Shown: piece by piece, positions 23,970 through 36,336 of the stretch
How the letters are laid out: the number at the start of each line of letters is the position of its first letter
Numbering within the stretch: position 1 is the stretch's first letter
Assembly: GCF_022201045.2 (NCBI RefSeq)
Contig: NC_068557.1
Location: 32,651,501 to 32,715,500, forward strand
DNA length: 64,000 bases
From: Citrus sinensis
Lineage: Eukaryota; Streptophyta; Magnoliopsida; Sapindales; Rutaceae
Direction: 5' to 3'
Position numbers and translations under genes: made by a program
The notes under the pieces: generated by a model
The model's database searches: none
Told to the model about the DNA's origin: nothing
What the model saw: the letters and a program-made list of their open reading frames with translations, nothing else

Positions 23970-25750
23970 ATGGAAATACGAACTGGCGACCGGGAAAGCG
24001 AGTTCCCGCAACAAATAACGCCTTTTCCGGAGTCAATAAATCAACCGCCCGTAACTGAGTCAGTGAATGCGCCGCTGCAGAAGCTGCGTCCGATCAGGAG
24101 GTCTCCGGCGGACGATCCGCCGAGTTTTGAGGCGGCTGCTGACAAGTCTTTAAAGTTCGGCTCGGGTTCAGTGGCGGAGAGTTTGGGTCCGATGTCTATG
24201 TGGTTTGATACGGAGGACGAGTCTAGGTACGTTATTTTGCGGGTATTTTTTATAATTTGGGAACAAAAAAGAATGTTTCTTTTTCCAGTCTTTTAATTTT
24301 TATTCATTTTATATGGTAAAGGTTATAATTTCTGTTAATTTAGAGAGGAAAAGGTGTTTGCTTTTGTAAAGCATATAAAGGTAGAAAGGCAGCCAAAATG
24401 GTGTACGAGAGAGGGAAAAAAAAGAAAAGAAGAAGGCATTTTTAGATAATTTTGATTTTTGAACGTGAAAATTGGGGAAAATGGGGAGAGGACGAATTTT
24501 GGTTTATTTGAGTTATTTTTAAGTTTAGTTAAAGTGTGGATTGGTGCCAAAATTGTAAATAGGGTTGTGAGTTGTGAATGTAGTAGTTTATTAGTATTAG
24601 GGGTGCAATTGTGGAAGTGTTTGTTTTTTGGTTTGAAGATACATTTTTAAGACTGAAGGCAAAAGGGGTTTAGCTATGAAGTGGGGAAGAGAGACTGTGG
24701 ATGGTTGATTAACTGTTTTATGGGATTGTTATTAGATTATAATAATTGAATTTTATTCATTCATTATGTGAGTTGACTGCAGGAACTACTTCCTTGTGTG
24801 GTTGCTCTCTCTGCTGTATTATAGTGGCCTATAAATAATAAATTCTGTTACTAGTATCTTAATCTCATCTTCATTTCTTGAAAAGTCAAATTGAATGATT
24901 CTTCTCTGTTTCCAGTTCATCTTCAGACAGTGATATTCATGTGGATTTATTCACTGAGATCAAAGAACCTGGAAGTCAAAAGAGGAAAAGGAAGACTAGG
25001 GTGAAGATCGAGACGTTTTTGGAAAGTTTGGTGATGAAAATAATGGATAAACAAGAGCAGATGAATAAGCAGTTGATAGATATGATAGCAAAGAGGGAGA
25101 GGGAAAGAGTAATCAGAGAAGAAGCTTGGAAGCAGCAAGAGATGGAGAGGATGAAAAGGGATGAGGAGATAAGAGCCCAGGAGACAGCTCGTAGCATAGC
25201 TCTCATTTCCTTCATCCAGAATTTTTTAGGCCATGAGATTCAACTTCCTCAACCAGCAATGGTCTCAAATGTGGAAGAAAATGGAAGCAAGGATGGCAGA
25301 AATCATGCTGAAAACAACATCACGCAGAATGCAAATAACAGAAAGTGGCCAGAAGCCTGTGATCCTAATAGAAGATGGCCAGAAGCTGAAATACAAGCCC
25401 TTATAATGCTTCGAACTACTTTGGAACATCAATTTCATGGTGTGGGTTCCAAATTCTCCTTATGGGAGAGGATATCTGATGGGATGCGGAAGATGGGCTA
25501 CCATCGGAGTGCAAAGAAGTGTAAGGAGAAATGGGAAAACATGAACAAATACTTCAGAAAATCCATGGAAAATGGGAAGAAGCATCTTGAAAGAAGTAAG
25601 ACATGTCAATATTTTCATGATTTGGAAATGTATAGGAATGGACTCGTTAATCCAGGGAATGTAACAAACTTCCCTAACTTCGAAAATTTTTCCGAGAGTG
25701 ATGCCTCGAACTTTACAAATCAAGAGATTGCTGCCAAGATTGAGGATTAA
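23970..25750 (+). CDS. Single-trihelix (GT factor-like) DNA-binding protein
   Basis: Two exons, 23970-24226 and 24916-25750, encode 363 residues. The N-terminal third is Pro/Ser-rich and low complexity. Residues ~105-190 contain a basic stretch (KRKRKTRVKIE) followed by a long charged helix (REREEAW/KQQEMERMKRDEE type), the central coiled coil seen in GT-2-type factors. A Myb/SANT-like trihelix domain at ~238-325 has the three expected tryptophans (RRWPEAE, FSLWERIS, KCKEKWENMN) and the fourth-helix motif YFHDLEMY. GT-2-type proteins usually have two trihelices; this one has only the C-terminal one, like Arabidopsis At5g47660, which also fits the gene order. Just before the domain the WPEA motif occurs twice (KWPEACDPNRRWPEAE). 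Expected to be a nuclear transcription regulator; its targets are unknown. Confidence 0.88.
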
Positions 25751-25902
25751 ACATGAAGAACTTCTGACATATTTTAGCACAAGTGACGTAAAGATGATGT
25801 TGAGAGCTAAATATGGTAGGCACCTGACATCTTAGTGTCTTTGCCTCGTAGCTACATATCCTTTGCAATCAGTATGTTTGTGTATTCTCTTCAGAGAACT
25901 TT

Positions 25903-26007
25903 AATGCATTATTCATTAACCTTTGACCATGTGGCTTTATCATCTCTTTGGATGAAATGCATATTCATTAACCTTTGATCATGTAGTTTTATCATCTCTT
26001 TGGATGA
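25903..26007. repeat. 53-bp tandem duplication downstream of the trihelix gene
   Basis: Two units with a 53-bp period share AATGCAT, ATTCATTAACCTTTGA and TTTATCATCTCTTTGGATG, with three or four differences. They lie in the probable 3' UTR of the trihelix gene, 150-260 bases after its stop codon. Confidence 0.9.
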
Positions 26008-26888
26008 TCGCATAGAAAGTCTTTTGCAATTATTTGCCCTACAAAGCTGTCAGATGGTATGTGGCAAGAAGAACGAGGATTGAGGACTATCAGGAATTTG
26101 AATAAAAGAATCTCTGACAGTCCATTTTGTTATTGTCCATTAGACTTGGCAATTGGAATGCAATATGACTAGGCATGAGCAAATTCGCCCTATTGTTCTA
26201 CTTTTTTTTTTTTTTTTTTTTGATCGTGGGGTCATGCTACTTTACATCAACTCAAAATTAGATTTTTGTAGTACTCAATTATTTGGGTTGTCAAATAATT
26301 AAAAGAATAATTTTGGGTCAGCTGTAAGTTTGTAGATAATGTAACTTAATAGCTGCCTCGATTGTGATATGAACTTTCTTTATGCTCACATTATGAGGCA
26401 CAGCTGTTCGGCTCACAAAAATGTCGGTGTGTAAGGGCATAATTGTTGTACTGCCCTTAAAGATGCAACTTTGAGGGCATTGCGGCACTCGGAATGAGAG
26501 TTTGTATGAATGAATCTTTTAGAATCGGCGTCTGATGTTAATTACGTATATCAACATCCGAAGTAAAACTAGATTTTCGCAGATAATTACATATCACCAT
26601 TTGACAAATAATTTCCGTCGCATTGGTTTTTTCTTTTTTCTTTTATTCATACATACAGCAAGATAATTGTTCCATTACGGCATTGTCCAGAATCACTCTG
26701 GGCAATAAAGCCTTCAGCAGTTCAGCCCTTCAGAAAGAGAATTCAGAGGCAAACACAAAACAAGCAAAAAGTAACGAAGATAAATAAACCAACTGCTTTA
26801 TTGCGGGTGAAAGACAAAATCCAATAATATAAGTACATCCATGCATAATCCAGAAACAGAATCCAAGTACACATTTACATGTCCTTCA
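26008..26888. other. Intergenic stretch, convergent 3' ends
   Basis: No gene is seen. It holds a T20 tract near 26202-26221, and the 3' UTR of the minus-strand small-protein gene probably begins near its right edge. Confidence 0.6.
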
Positions 26889-27065
26889 TCACTTGGAAGC
26901 ATAAGAAAGATACAAGTAAATGGCGACCAAAACTGCAGGGAAGATGAGAAAGATGAAAACAGGAGGAGGTGTCAATGGACCCATTATCAGTGGACCAAAA
27001 AGAATCACAGCAGCCACAATCAGCATCATCATTACTGAACCAAAACCGCACCCATATTCTTCCAT
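26889..27065 (-). CDS. Small hydrophobic membrane protein, 58 residues
   Basis: A single-exon frame on the minus strand starts at the first true ATG (MEEYGCGFGSVMMM). It has two hydrophobic segments (about residues 10-27 and 38-55) separated by GPLTPPP and ends SYASK. The Gly/Pro turn between two helices, the even composition and a TATA box 135-150 bp upstream argue for a real gene. I believe similar short proteins with a MGPL-PP turn exist across plants, but I cannot name a family or function. It stands alone between the trihelix and LEC1-LIKE genes. Confidence 0.6.
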   Translation of the reverse strand: MEEYGCGFGSVMMMLIVAAVILFGPLIMGPLTPPPVFIFLIFPAVLVAIYLYLSYASK

Positions 27066-27199
27066 CTTTGATCTTTTTTTCCCCAAGACAAGTTAGTTAA
27101 ATATCTGGGAAATCTGTGTCTTAACAAAGGTAAGTGGTGTTTCTTAACACAAGAGTAGGGAATATTTGAGACGTGAATTAATCCACACACACACACACA

Positions 27200-27214
27200 C
27201 ACATATATATAGAT
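27200..27214 (-). promoter_or_regulatory. TATA box of the small hydrophobic protein gene
   Basis: On the minus strand CTATCTATATATATG lies about 140 bp before the start codon, next to a CA/TG repeat (27184-27202). A leader of about 100 nt would result. Confidence 0.4.
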
Positions 27215-27384
27215 AGACACACTAGTGTGCATGGTGCTGCTTGGCAAAGGATGCAACTAATTGGGTAACAACGATGCATGCAATTTATACTTCATTCGAC
27301 ATGACTTTTGCGGTCTTTGGCTAACGTTTCGCCTGTTAGTGTTAATAACACCTTATCCCCCATGTATATAGAAAAGTGCTTCCT

Positions 27385-27406
27385 CCCCCCCCCCCCCCCC
27401 CCCCCC
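27385..27406. repeat. 22-nt cytosine homopolymer
   Basis: An uninterrupted run of 22 C, an unusual length in this AT-rich DNA. The true length may differ because such runs are error-prone in sequencing; it may also form an i-motif/G-quadruplex. Confidence 0.9.
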
Positions 27407-28896
27407 TCTCTTTCTTTCCTTTGGTAATTTAATTAGTGTAAAAAAAAGAAAAAATAAAAATAAATAAATCTATAGAACCCACTTTGAAACCAACTGCTAC
27501 ACGAATCCTCACTCACCCAGAAGATCCACTGAAAAAGCAAAACTTCATTCGCGCAAATCATTCATCTATATCTTCCATCAATAGCTTCAAACAAATAAAG
27601 CGTGTCTGGCTAGAGAGGGAATTTCCCTCTCTCGATAGGCATTTTACTTTTGCCTTTTTTTTTTTTTATATTTTTTATTTTTCCTATTAGGTTTTATCAA
27701 CTTCCGTCAAGACTATTTTTCAGTGACCTTTTCGATGGTGTTGCTTTGGCTTTGGTTTTTTGGATCGCGAAAATACGCACGCTTAGCATTGGAGGTGGTT
27801 GTGCCGACTCCCATAGTGCTGCGTGGAGATGCTGATGGTTCGATAGTGGCAATCTTTGTATTGGAGGATTCCCGGAGAATTATTTGGATGATAGTACTTT
27901 CAATGAGTCACTCTTCTTGAACTTTAGCTTAAGGTTTGCTAGTGACATTGATTTATGCTTGCTGATTGTCAACTTTGATTCATTGTATGTGGTGCTAATA
28001 TATATATATATATATATATATATGGAAAAACTCCAGAAATTCTAGTGGCCTAATGATGGCCTAATCGTGGCCAGCCGCTGCTCTTGCCGCCCTTAAGCCG
28101 CTGGTCGTGCCAGAATTGGGAAAGATCAATGGTTAAATTGGAGAGTAAATTAAGTTCATTGTGTTTCAGAATAATTATAGGTTCGTGCTTCATAGAGAAA
28201 TTGCCTTGTGTTTGAAACCAACCATATAGGATTATATATGTTGAATTCGTAGAAATATGACTTTGTAGCACGCATATGGAAGTTGGATTGCAGAATTGAC
28301 AATTAATAATGATCTTTTTTTTTTTTTTTTAATTTTCCATGGGTCTCGTAATTCTGATCTGAGAGCACTTATGATATGTACATTATTGCTGCATAATATT
28401 TTGGGCTCTATACTTTTTGTTGTTTGTGACTATCTTGCTTTGCCGTTGGTGATGAAATGTTTATATGGTATAGAAATCTTATCAATGTGGACTTGGTTGC
28501 TTATTCCACATTGGCTATATATATATATATATATAACTATAACGCGGGGTAACGGGGCAGGCAATTAAAGGAGAAATGAATTAATATGCCATCTCACTGA
28601 AATGTACAAGAGTCGGGGACTCTTTGATAGATAGACCAACAGCTATAGGTTAAGCCTAGTGTTTAGTACCGGCAATTGCAAGCCTCCTCGTTCACATCGC
28701 CCTCAGTTGCCACGTGCTTCCAATTTTGGTCCACTGTTGCCAAGTATTTGCAACTCTGTGGGTGACGCTCTCTTTCACATCCAAAACCCAACCAAATATA
28801 TTTAAAGATTTCTTTCTCATAATCATAGGTAGAGTCTAACAAATTCTTGACCAAGAAGCTAGTGGTAGTTTCGAATTAGAGCAAGCACCAGGAGAG
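27407..28896. other. Upstream region of the LEC1-LIKE gene
   Basis: No supported gene. It holds an 18-22 bp inverted repeat around AGAGAGGGAATTTCCCTCTC (near 27613), AT repeats at 28000-28023 and 28508-28533, and a G-box CCACGTG near 28710, a usual element of seed-expressed promoters. A TATATTTAA near 28797 could be the TATA box. A 63-codon Cys-containing frame on the minus strand (28663-28854) overlaps this promoter and is not called. Confidence 0.45.
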
Positions 28897-29447
28897 ATGG
28901 AAAGAACTGGAGGCTTCCGTGGCTACCGCCAGCAGCTCCCCAACGCAAGCCGTGGTAATGTATATGAACGAACTAGTCCAACTAACCAACCAAAGATCTT
29001 TCGTTGCTTTTTTGTTTAATTTTGAGTTTCGAGTCCTCTTCTCTTCTTTCATGAAAATGAATAACTCTGACAAAAGTTTTCATGTTAATATTCACCTGCG
29101 ACTTGCTCGAAACTGCAAAATCTTTCATGCGTACTAAATTTTAAAAATTATGTTGTGTACCTTTGCATGTTGCAAAATGCAAATTCGAGGCTAACTTTAG
29201 ACATTATTGTTTAGCCACGGATTTGTATTTTAAAATGACGAAATTTTAAATAATCAGCCTGCTTTCAGAACTATATATATAAAAGAGAGTAGAGTACTGA
29301 TCTTGTCACATTTTATTTATAAATATATAGACGAACAAATATAAAATTTTAATAGATTAAAAAATTTAGTTTTCAATGTATTAAAAATTATTTTTTTTAT
29401 ATTTAATTTAGTAGCATCGTCGTCTCTTTAACTTCCTTGTTATAGAA

Positions 29448-29501
<54 letters not shown>

Positions 29502-29620
29502 TAATTTATCTTTCCTTTTCCTTTTCTTGCTAGACAAATTCATTTTTCTAGTAATATATATATATATATATATATATGCTACAAGTTACAAGCCAGACAT
29601 TCTCTCAATTAATTTCTTTC

Positions 29621-29656
<36 letters not shown>

Positions 29657-31112
29657 CAGATGCCTTAATTAATTTGTTTATAATATATTTATCTTGTTTG
29701 TTTGTGAACACTAGTTGTCCCAAGTTGATCAGTACTAGCTAGCTCTCGCATTCACATGTGATGCTGCAAATTAAGAATATTAGATATGGCAGCGTGCGTA
29801 GCACGTACAGTCGAAGTGGAAGGGAAATGGGGTGATGAAATCTTGTAAACGTACACTTAGCAGAGGACTGTGTACATGTGGCATGCATCATGCATGCAAC
29901 ATGTGACTCCTCATAAAACAAGTGGCATCCATGCATTTTTTATTTTTTTATTTTCCCATCACTAATTTAATTATTTACCCAGTCAATTTAATTTACACTT
30001 TATTTCTGTCCTTAAATTTTCCCCCAACTCCGTCCTCTACTTACCGGCTACGGCTGCCTTTATTTTTTATGTTTAATTTCCTAAGCTAACTAGCTTTGCT
30101 TTTAAACTTCTAAAAGCCTCGCTAGCTAGCGATAGACATATTAAGTGTTTTATTTTTAAGTTAGCCAGTAAATTATACTTCTTTAGTTAATTAATTAATT
30201 GGATATCTCGGACCGACTGGCAGTGGTGGGTAATTATAACAGTCGTAGGTAATAGCACTTCTCTCGAAGCTCTGATGTGCCTACAACACAACAGAACAAA
30301 ATTAATCTGGCTGATGCCATGCCACTTCTGTTTTTCCGTTTCCATTGAACATTTGAACTGGATAAAAACAGCTTATGATATTGTCGTTTTGTTTAGATAT
30401 TTATAATTACGTGGAGAAAATTAATTAATTAATAAAATTTGTTTTTGCGGCAGGGCCAGGGCTGAAGTTCACAGAGACGAATATCAGACTAGCATCGGCT
30501 CATGAGATTAATCAAACCAATAATAATAACCACACAAATTATGAAGACAACGAATGCACAGTGCGGGAACAAGACCGTTTCATGCCAATTGCTAACGTTA
30601 TAAGAATCATGCGCAAAATCCTTCCCCAGCATGCCAAAATCTCAGACGACGCGAAGGAAACAATTCAAGAATGCGTGTCGGAGTACATCAGCTTCATAAC
30701 CGGCGAAGCCAACGAGCGCTGCCAGCGCGAGCAACGCAAGACCATTACCGCTGAGGACGTGCTTTGGGCGATGAGCAAGCTGGGCTTCGATGATTACATC
30801 GAGCCGCTCACTGTTTACCTCCACCGCTACCGTGAAATGGAAGGGGAGCGGGGTTCAATCAGGGGAGAGCCGCCGTTGGTCAAGAGGCCGCCGGTTGAGT
30901 TTCGTACACTGGGTGTTGCAGCATTTGCGGCCCCAGCAGCAGCTTTCCACCATATGGGACTGGGACGTGGACATGGCTTTCTTGGAGCTGCAACTGCTGC
31001 TGCTGCCACGGGGACTTACTTCAACAACAACGATCCTTCCAATAATAATACTGCGGCGGGGTCATCACAGCCTGCCGTTGCTAATGGTGAAACTTATGCT
31101 CACAACAAATAA
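28897..31112 (+). CDS. NF-YB6: LEC1-LIKE (NF-YB6) CCAAT-binding subunit
   Basis: Two exons, 28897-28954 and 30454-31112, give 238 residues. Exon 1 is only 58 nt and starts [16 protein letters not shown], matching the MERGGFHGYRKL start I recall for Arabidopsis L1L; the phase agrees across the 1.5-kb intron. The central histone-fold B domain (about 57-147) is of LEC1 type: [40 protein letters not shown], and [20 protein letters not shown]. Asp84 sits where LEC1 has its function-defining Asp55 (other NF-YB have Lys). NF-YB6 pairs with NF-YC and B3/bZIP factors to drive embryo and seed-storage genes. The C-terminal tail is Ala/Asn-rich. The gene is convergent with TRM10. Starting at an internal codon of exon 2 would miss the conserved N-terminus. 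Confidence 0.95.
29447..29655. repeat. Three long AT/TA microsatellites in the LEC1-LIKE intron
   Basis: TA repeats at about 29450-29497, 29552-29577 and 29622-29651 lie within the single intron. Each is long enough to extrude or vary in length. Confidence 0.95.
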
Positions 31113-31692
31113 GACAGTGCTGATCAGATAGATGAAACGCAAGCCGCACTAACCTATCTCTACCTAGACCTGCTAATTAATGTGACAATAACCACCTGCT
31201 CAGTTTCTTGTTAGTGAGAGAATAAGTTTGGTGTTTTTAACTGTTTTTCTTTTCTCTTCTTTTTCATTCTGACAACAAAAAAAAAATTGTACTGAACGTT
31301 TTCTTGCTGTTAGACATCGACCTGATGTTGTTGTAGGTAACGAACTCCGCTACCCGCATGCGACACAAGTAACTATCATTAATTTCGAACATAAAATATA
31401 CAAATATAAATATAATAAAAAATCGGAAACCATATTTGACAGGCTCTACTCTCAGGTAAGATGACATAGTTTTTCAGATCTAGAAAATGCACCAAAAATA
31501 TTCTTCCCTTGCTAACTATCGACTTGATTACATTCACATTTCACACTGATGGGGCAAGCTGCAAGCCATACATAAGGAAAATTAAAAAACTCAGATTGAA
31601 AGAATCGATTTCATTAGTTAATTTTATTCATTAGCAACTTAGAAGACATGGTTCAAATGAAACGCCAAAATTGTTTCAGCTGGTCAGCTCTT
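31113..31692. other. Convergent 3' ends of LEC1-LIKE and TRM10 genes
   Basis: 580 bases with no gene; both 3' UTRs probably lie here. Nothing else is seen. Confidence 0.6.
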
Positions 31693-33303
31693 CTAGCTAT
31701 TAGAAGCAGCTTCAATACACTGCTTTTTTGTCCCAGATTCATTGTCTTTCTCCTGGCAGTCTTCCTCATCTTCTTCTCCTTGGGGTTCTCCTGAGTCAGC
31801 TTCACATCTTTTCCTTTGAGGAATTACTTGAAAGAAAGAAGCCTCCCAATCCCTTGTTTCCAGGAACTTGAGGAGTATCTCCAGCACTTGGTTCACCGTT
31901 AAAACCTGCACTCAGAGGAGCAGTACACGAAGAATCAGTAACCAATTTTCAAAATTTGCAATCTCTAGCTGTTCAAGACATGAACTTATTGGAAAAGATT
32001 CCTACATGGCAAGTCAAAAGAACAAGACACTGCAGCATTTAGCTTACTTATTCTCACAATCAAACCTCATGCAATCCAGCGAAGCCATAAAAGTTGTACT
32101 GGCTATAAAATAAATGAATAAAAATAAAAATACGGCTTGAATTAAAAAAAAAAACAAACAAGTATGCAACCTGCGTTAAAGTTATATGAGCTTTCCTATC
32201 GTTTAATCTGGTTAGATGATCAATAAAATTTGTAGTTTTCATCAACCAGAATCAGATTGAGGCAATAAAAGATCCAAGACCAAAGGTTACCTGAGAGCTC
32301 GACATCTTTAAGTAATTTCCTATAGGTAGTTTGCCCGTTTGAATTCCCTGCTCTTGAGCTTTCTTCATGGTTATACCTTTCCAGCGATTCCTATCCACCA
32401 AGCCACCAACAATATAAATTTTATTTGGATCAAGGTCATCCAGAACTGTATCGGAATCAGCTGTCAGGTACACAAGATTCTCCTTATGATCTTCCAATGC
32501 TTCAATGTATGATCGATTTTCCTTCTCAATTATCCATTTATCAAATCCCGGAAGCCTCTGCAATTGGCTTTCCATATCTCCCTTGCACCCAGTCAACCAC
32601 AAATGAGCAGGCGACGAACATTTTCTATTTACAGCATAACAGTACATAATCTGCAGGGTTCCATTCAAAGCAAACGAGTTTAGAAATGAATCATTTTCAG
32701 TATTACATTTTAGAGGTACTGCAGGTTATTTAATTCCCAGATGGTTGCCGAGAAATGAAATACTAACTTTCAACTATAACTGTAAGCGGGTGTGGTGTGT
32801 GGCCGGTGAACATTAACTGCCAAGTAAAAGTTAGTTATCGATGAACTTGGTTGCGGCATTTTTACAAACATGCCTGTAAACAATGATACCTGTTGAACGA
32901 GGCTTTGAATTTCAGCACGACTCATGAGATGAGAGAATTCAAGATCAATGATGATGTTTTGTCCGTTTTCCTTAGCTTTTGTGAGTCTCTGGATCTTGTG
33001 TTCTCTCTCCTCAGACCGTTTCTCCATTCTCTCTTTCCTTTGACCTTTCCTCTCCTCGATCAACTTTGACCTCTCCTCCTCCGACAAACTGGCCAGCTTC
33101 TCCTCCCATTCCCTTCGTTTTCGCTCTCCTTCTCTCTTCTTCTCCACTTTCATCTTCGCTTTCTTCTCGGCTTTTCTAGCTTCGTATCTCAGCTGCTTCA
33201 ACCGCTTCTTTTGGGCCGTCTTTGATAGACCGCTCGGCTGTGAATTCACTTGCACTTCGGAGATGTTTTCGCTGCCTTCGCCGTTTTCTTCTATGATCTC
33301 CAT
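31693..33303 (-). CDS. TRM10: tRNA (guanine-9) N1-methyltransferase, TRM10 type
   Basis: Three exons on the minus strand, 33303-32890, 32650-32291 and 31905-31693, give 328 residues. The N-terminal ~110 residues are a Lys/Glu/Arg-rich helix ([18 protein letters not shown]) that binds tRNA in this family. The SPOUT methyltransferase core follows: [47 protein letters not shown], then the knot region [16 protein letters not shown] and [12 protein letters not shown] that forms the S-adenosylmethionine site. The last ~40 residues are acidic and end in a short basic patch. It methylates N1 of purine 9 in tRNAs. The first ATG in a good context (MEIIEENGE) is taken as start; the frame is open further upstream but without an ATG-led conserved segment. 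The Arabidopsis equivalent is, as I recall, At5g47680. Confidence 0.93.
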
Positions 33304-35480
33304 TGTTTGCAGAGCCTTGCTTCTCTCTCTGTGTAAATCCCAGTATGAGGGGGTTTTGCTTAGGGTTCTGTTTTGGCCTTTCGATTGGGGAAATGGAAAT
33401 AGAAAAAACAACGACGTCGTTCTGTGCCTTTTTTGCTTTTTTTTTTTTAGTTTTTTACTTCCTTCTTTTCATTCCTCTTCTCTCTTGTCATTTAAATAAT
33501 AAAAATAAAAATAATATTTTTTTATTTTACTTATTTTTTTTCCTTCTTTCTTTTCATTCATCTTCTCTCTTGTAATTTCTTCCAACTAAATATGAGTTTC
33601 ATGAATCGAATATAATTTTATTTGATTGGCTATTTAAGTTCAAGATCGAAAAAGGTAGGGATTGAAAAGTTGAATATAGACTTTGCTGATTTATCTGTTC
33701 TTTTAAAAATAAAAATACAATAGCTTAATATTTAAAATTAATTGTTACATGATATTTATTTTAGTAAATGATAATTTAATGAGCCAAATATTTGATAGTT
33801 TTGTATCAGTCATATAAAGTGCCTATAAACATCTTTGAAAATAATCACATCGTTCCACTGAGCTGACATTGTCCAAAATCAATGGTACTATATCATTTGA
33901 AGGAGTTGATATGAATAAAACTCAATCACGTCAACCAATGGGTCTGAATCTCAAATCTTGCCAATTTGTAGGGTAATCGTGAACTATACAAACCTTTTTT
34001 TTTCCTTTTTTTTTTTATATAGGCCTTATTTGCTTACTAATTTAATCTTAACAAGTGTTCTAGGTGACTTATCATCTGTCACTAATTTATACAGAAAGAC
34101 CTCCATAATCTAAACTCGATAAATTAATAACTTTTATCATGTAATAATTTTTTGTCGTCTTGACTTGGGCCAAATAATTAAATTAATAATTTCAATAAAT
34201 AAATAAGATAATATTCTTTCTAAAAACTCTTATATAATTATGTGGTCTCAGTCATATCATAAATTAATAATTTATTAAAAAATGACAAATATAATTATTA
34301 TGATATTTTATTAAATAAAAACATGATTCTATTAATTTTTTTCTTGAATTTTAAATATATAGCCCTGTGATGGTTGATTAAATAAACTACTTTTATTGCA
34401 CAAATCAAATAAGTTGCTGATGAAAAAAGTTGTTTGCTATTTGGTAAACTATGTTATTGTGTTCCTTATGAGTTTAACAACAAAGTACGTGCATTTGGTA
34501 ATTTTTATTATAAATATATTGTTTTATTAAATAATTACCAAAATATAAATTAATTTCAATTACATTTTATTTATATATTAGGGTTATGAAAAATAAAATA
34601 TAATTATTTTTTGTTAAAATATTATGATTATAACAAGAACTTTAAAAATATGTGGTGACTTATTTAATAAGCTACTTATAAAAAGCAACCCCGTATCTGC
34701 TTTTAAAAACTGCCTATAAAAGTAACCCCTTGCCTTCTTTTAAAAACTATTGTCAAAATAAAAAATAAACAACTTTTAAAATTTTTACCAAATACCATTT
34801 TTGTCAAAACTTATGAAATAAGATGCTTATAACGTTTCAATCTCAATCTCAATTGAGCCAATACTTGGATCTCTCTCTAATTTTACTTATTGCTTCTAAA
34901 ATGTTTGAGGTTGAATTTTGAATTTGCAAGAACTTTTAATTTTTTTTGTTAATCTAATTTAAATTTAGTAGATTAACTCATTTTTAATTATTAGATTGGT
35001 AAAATACAATATATTTTTAGTAGATTAAAATGCATGTTCATGGAATTGTATGTACGCTCTTCAAATTAATAAGTTTTATATGGTCCCCACATTATTAATT
35101 TAGAGATTTTAATGTATGTATAGCGTATTAATTTTTTTTTTAAAGTAGGTAGTATTGGAATTTAGGATCCATCATTAATGTGCTAATTTTATGACCTTAT
35201 AAATAAGTGACATGTCAAATATCTTGTCTTTATAGTACAAACTTTATATCTCAATTATATAATTATAGTATAATTTCAACTTGTATCAATATAGATAAAT
35301 AATCAAGTACTAAAAATTTAATTCATAAAAGGTAATATGACTTAACGTACCATACCATAACTAAAAATTTAGGCACCGGTTGAAAGCTTAATCTACCACC
35401 AATATTGTTAACTGTGAAAAGCATTACTAATAAATAAATATACCATGAATGATAAGATCTGCATTGCATGTAATTTTTAA

Positions 35481-36336
35481 GGGTGTGTTCAGTAAGCTTG
35501 CATTACACCGTATTGTATTGTATTAAAACATTTTTTTTATGTTAACCTATGTTTGGTTGCATTGCACTGCATTAAAAAAAGTGGCTAACAGCCTAAGACA
35601 ATGAAAGGTGTGTAAATTTAAATCTATGTAAGATAGGGTTTAGGCTATATTGCGTTAAAATAATGTTTGTATTTTAAATATAATCATTTAACTTTTATTA
35701 CTTAAGAAATTATAATAAATTTTAAATTTATTAAATCTTAATTTATATTAATATTTAAACAAAAAATTTATTTAAATAACAATATGAGATAATAATAAAT
35801 CTAAATATTTAATAAAATAAATGACAATACATTATTTTACTTTCATTACATAAAATCATTTTAATTGTTTTGCTTTAATAAATAAAAACAATTTATGTTA
35901 TTATTTAATAAAATGTTAACTTTAAATTTGAACAATTATATTGACATTAAGAATGAATAATATATAATTATATAAATAATTATAATCATAGATAATTATA
36001 TAAATAATATATAGAAATGAATTATATTATATTATATTATATTATGTTATATTATATTATAATATTATTAATAATATAACATAATGTCGTAATATTTTAT
36101 TATTTAATAATAGTATATTATTACATAATTTTTATATTATAAAAATTATTATATAACAATAACGATTTAATACTTAATTTCAAAAACTAATAATAACACC
36201 ACAAAATATTAATAAATTTAAATAATATTAATTTAATTTTAATTATAATATAAATTTAACAGCAATATTATTTTATATGATACAGTCCACACTTCACCAG
36301 ACATATTATTGCATTATAATTTAATTGAATACACCC
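35481..36336. mobile_element. Candidate AT-rich MITE
   Basis: GGGTGTGTTCAGTAAGCTTG at the left and, reversed, GGGTGTATTCAATTAAATTA at the right form imperfect terminal inverted repeats. The interior is nearly pure A/T with TTATA repeats near 36025-36060. If the ends are extended by one base, TA borders both sides. The true right end could lie further on, near 36414, where another GGGTTGTGTTTGAAACG-like inverted motif occurs. Confidence 0.45.

Noticed and set aside
27484-27960. Overlapping open frames upstream of LEC1-LIKE
   Set aside because: Frames are short, end at unrelated stops and show no conserved motif or clear splice pattern.
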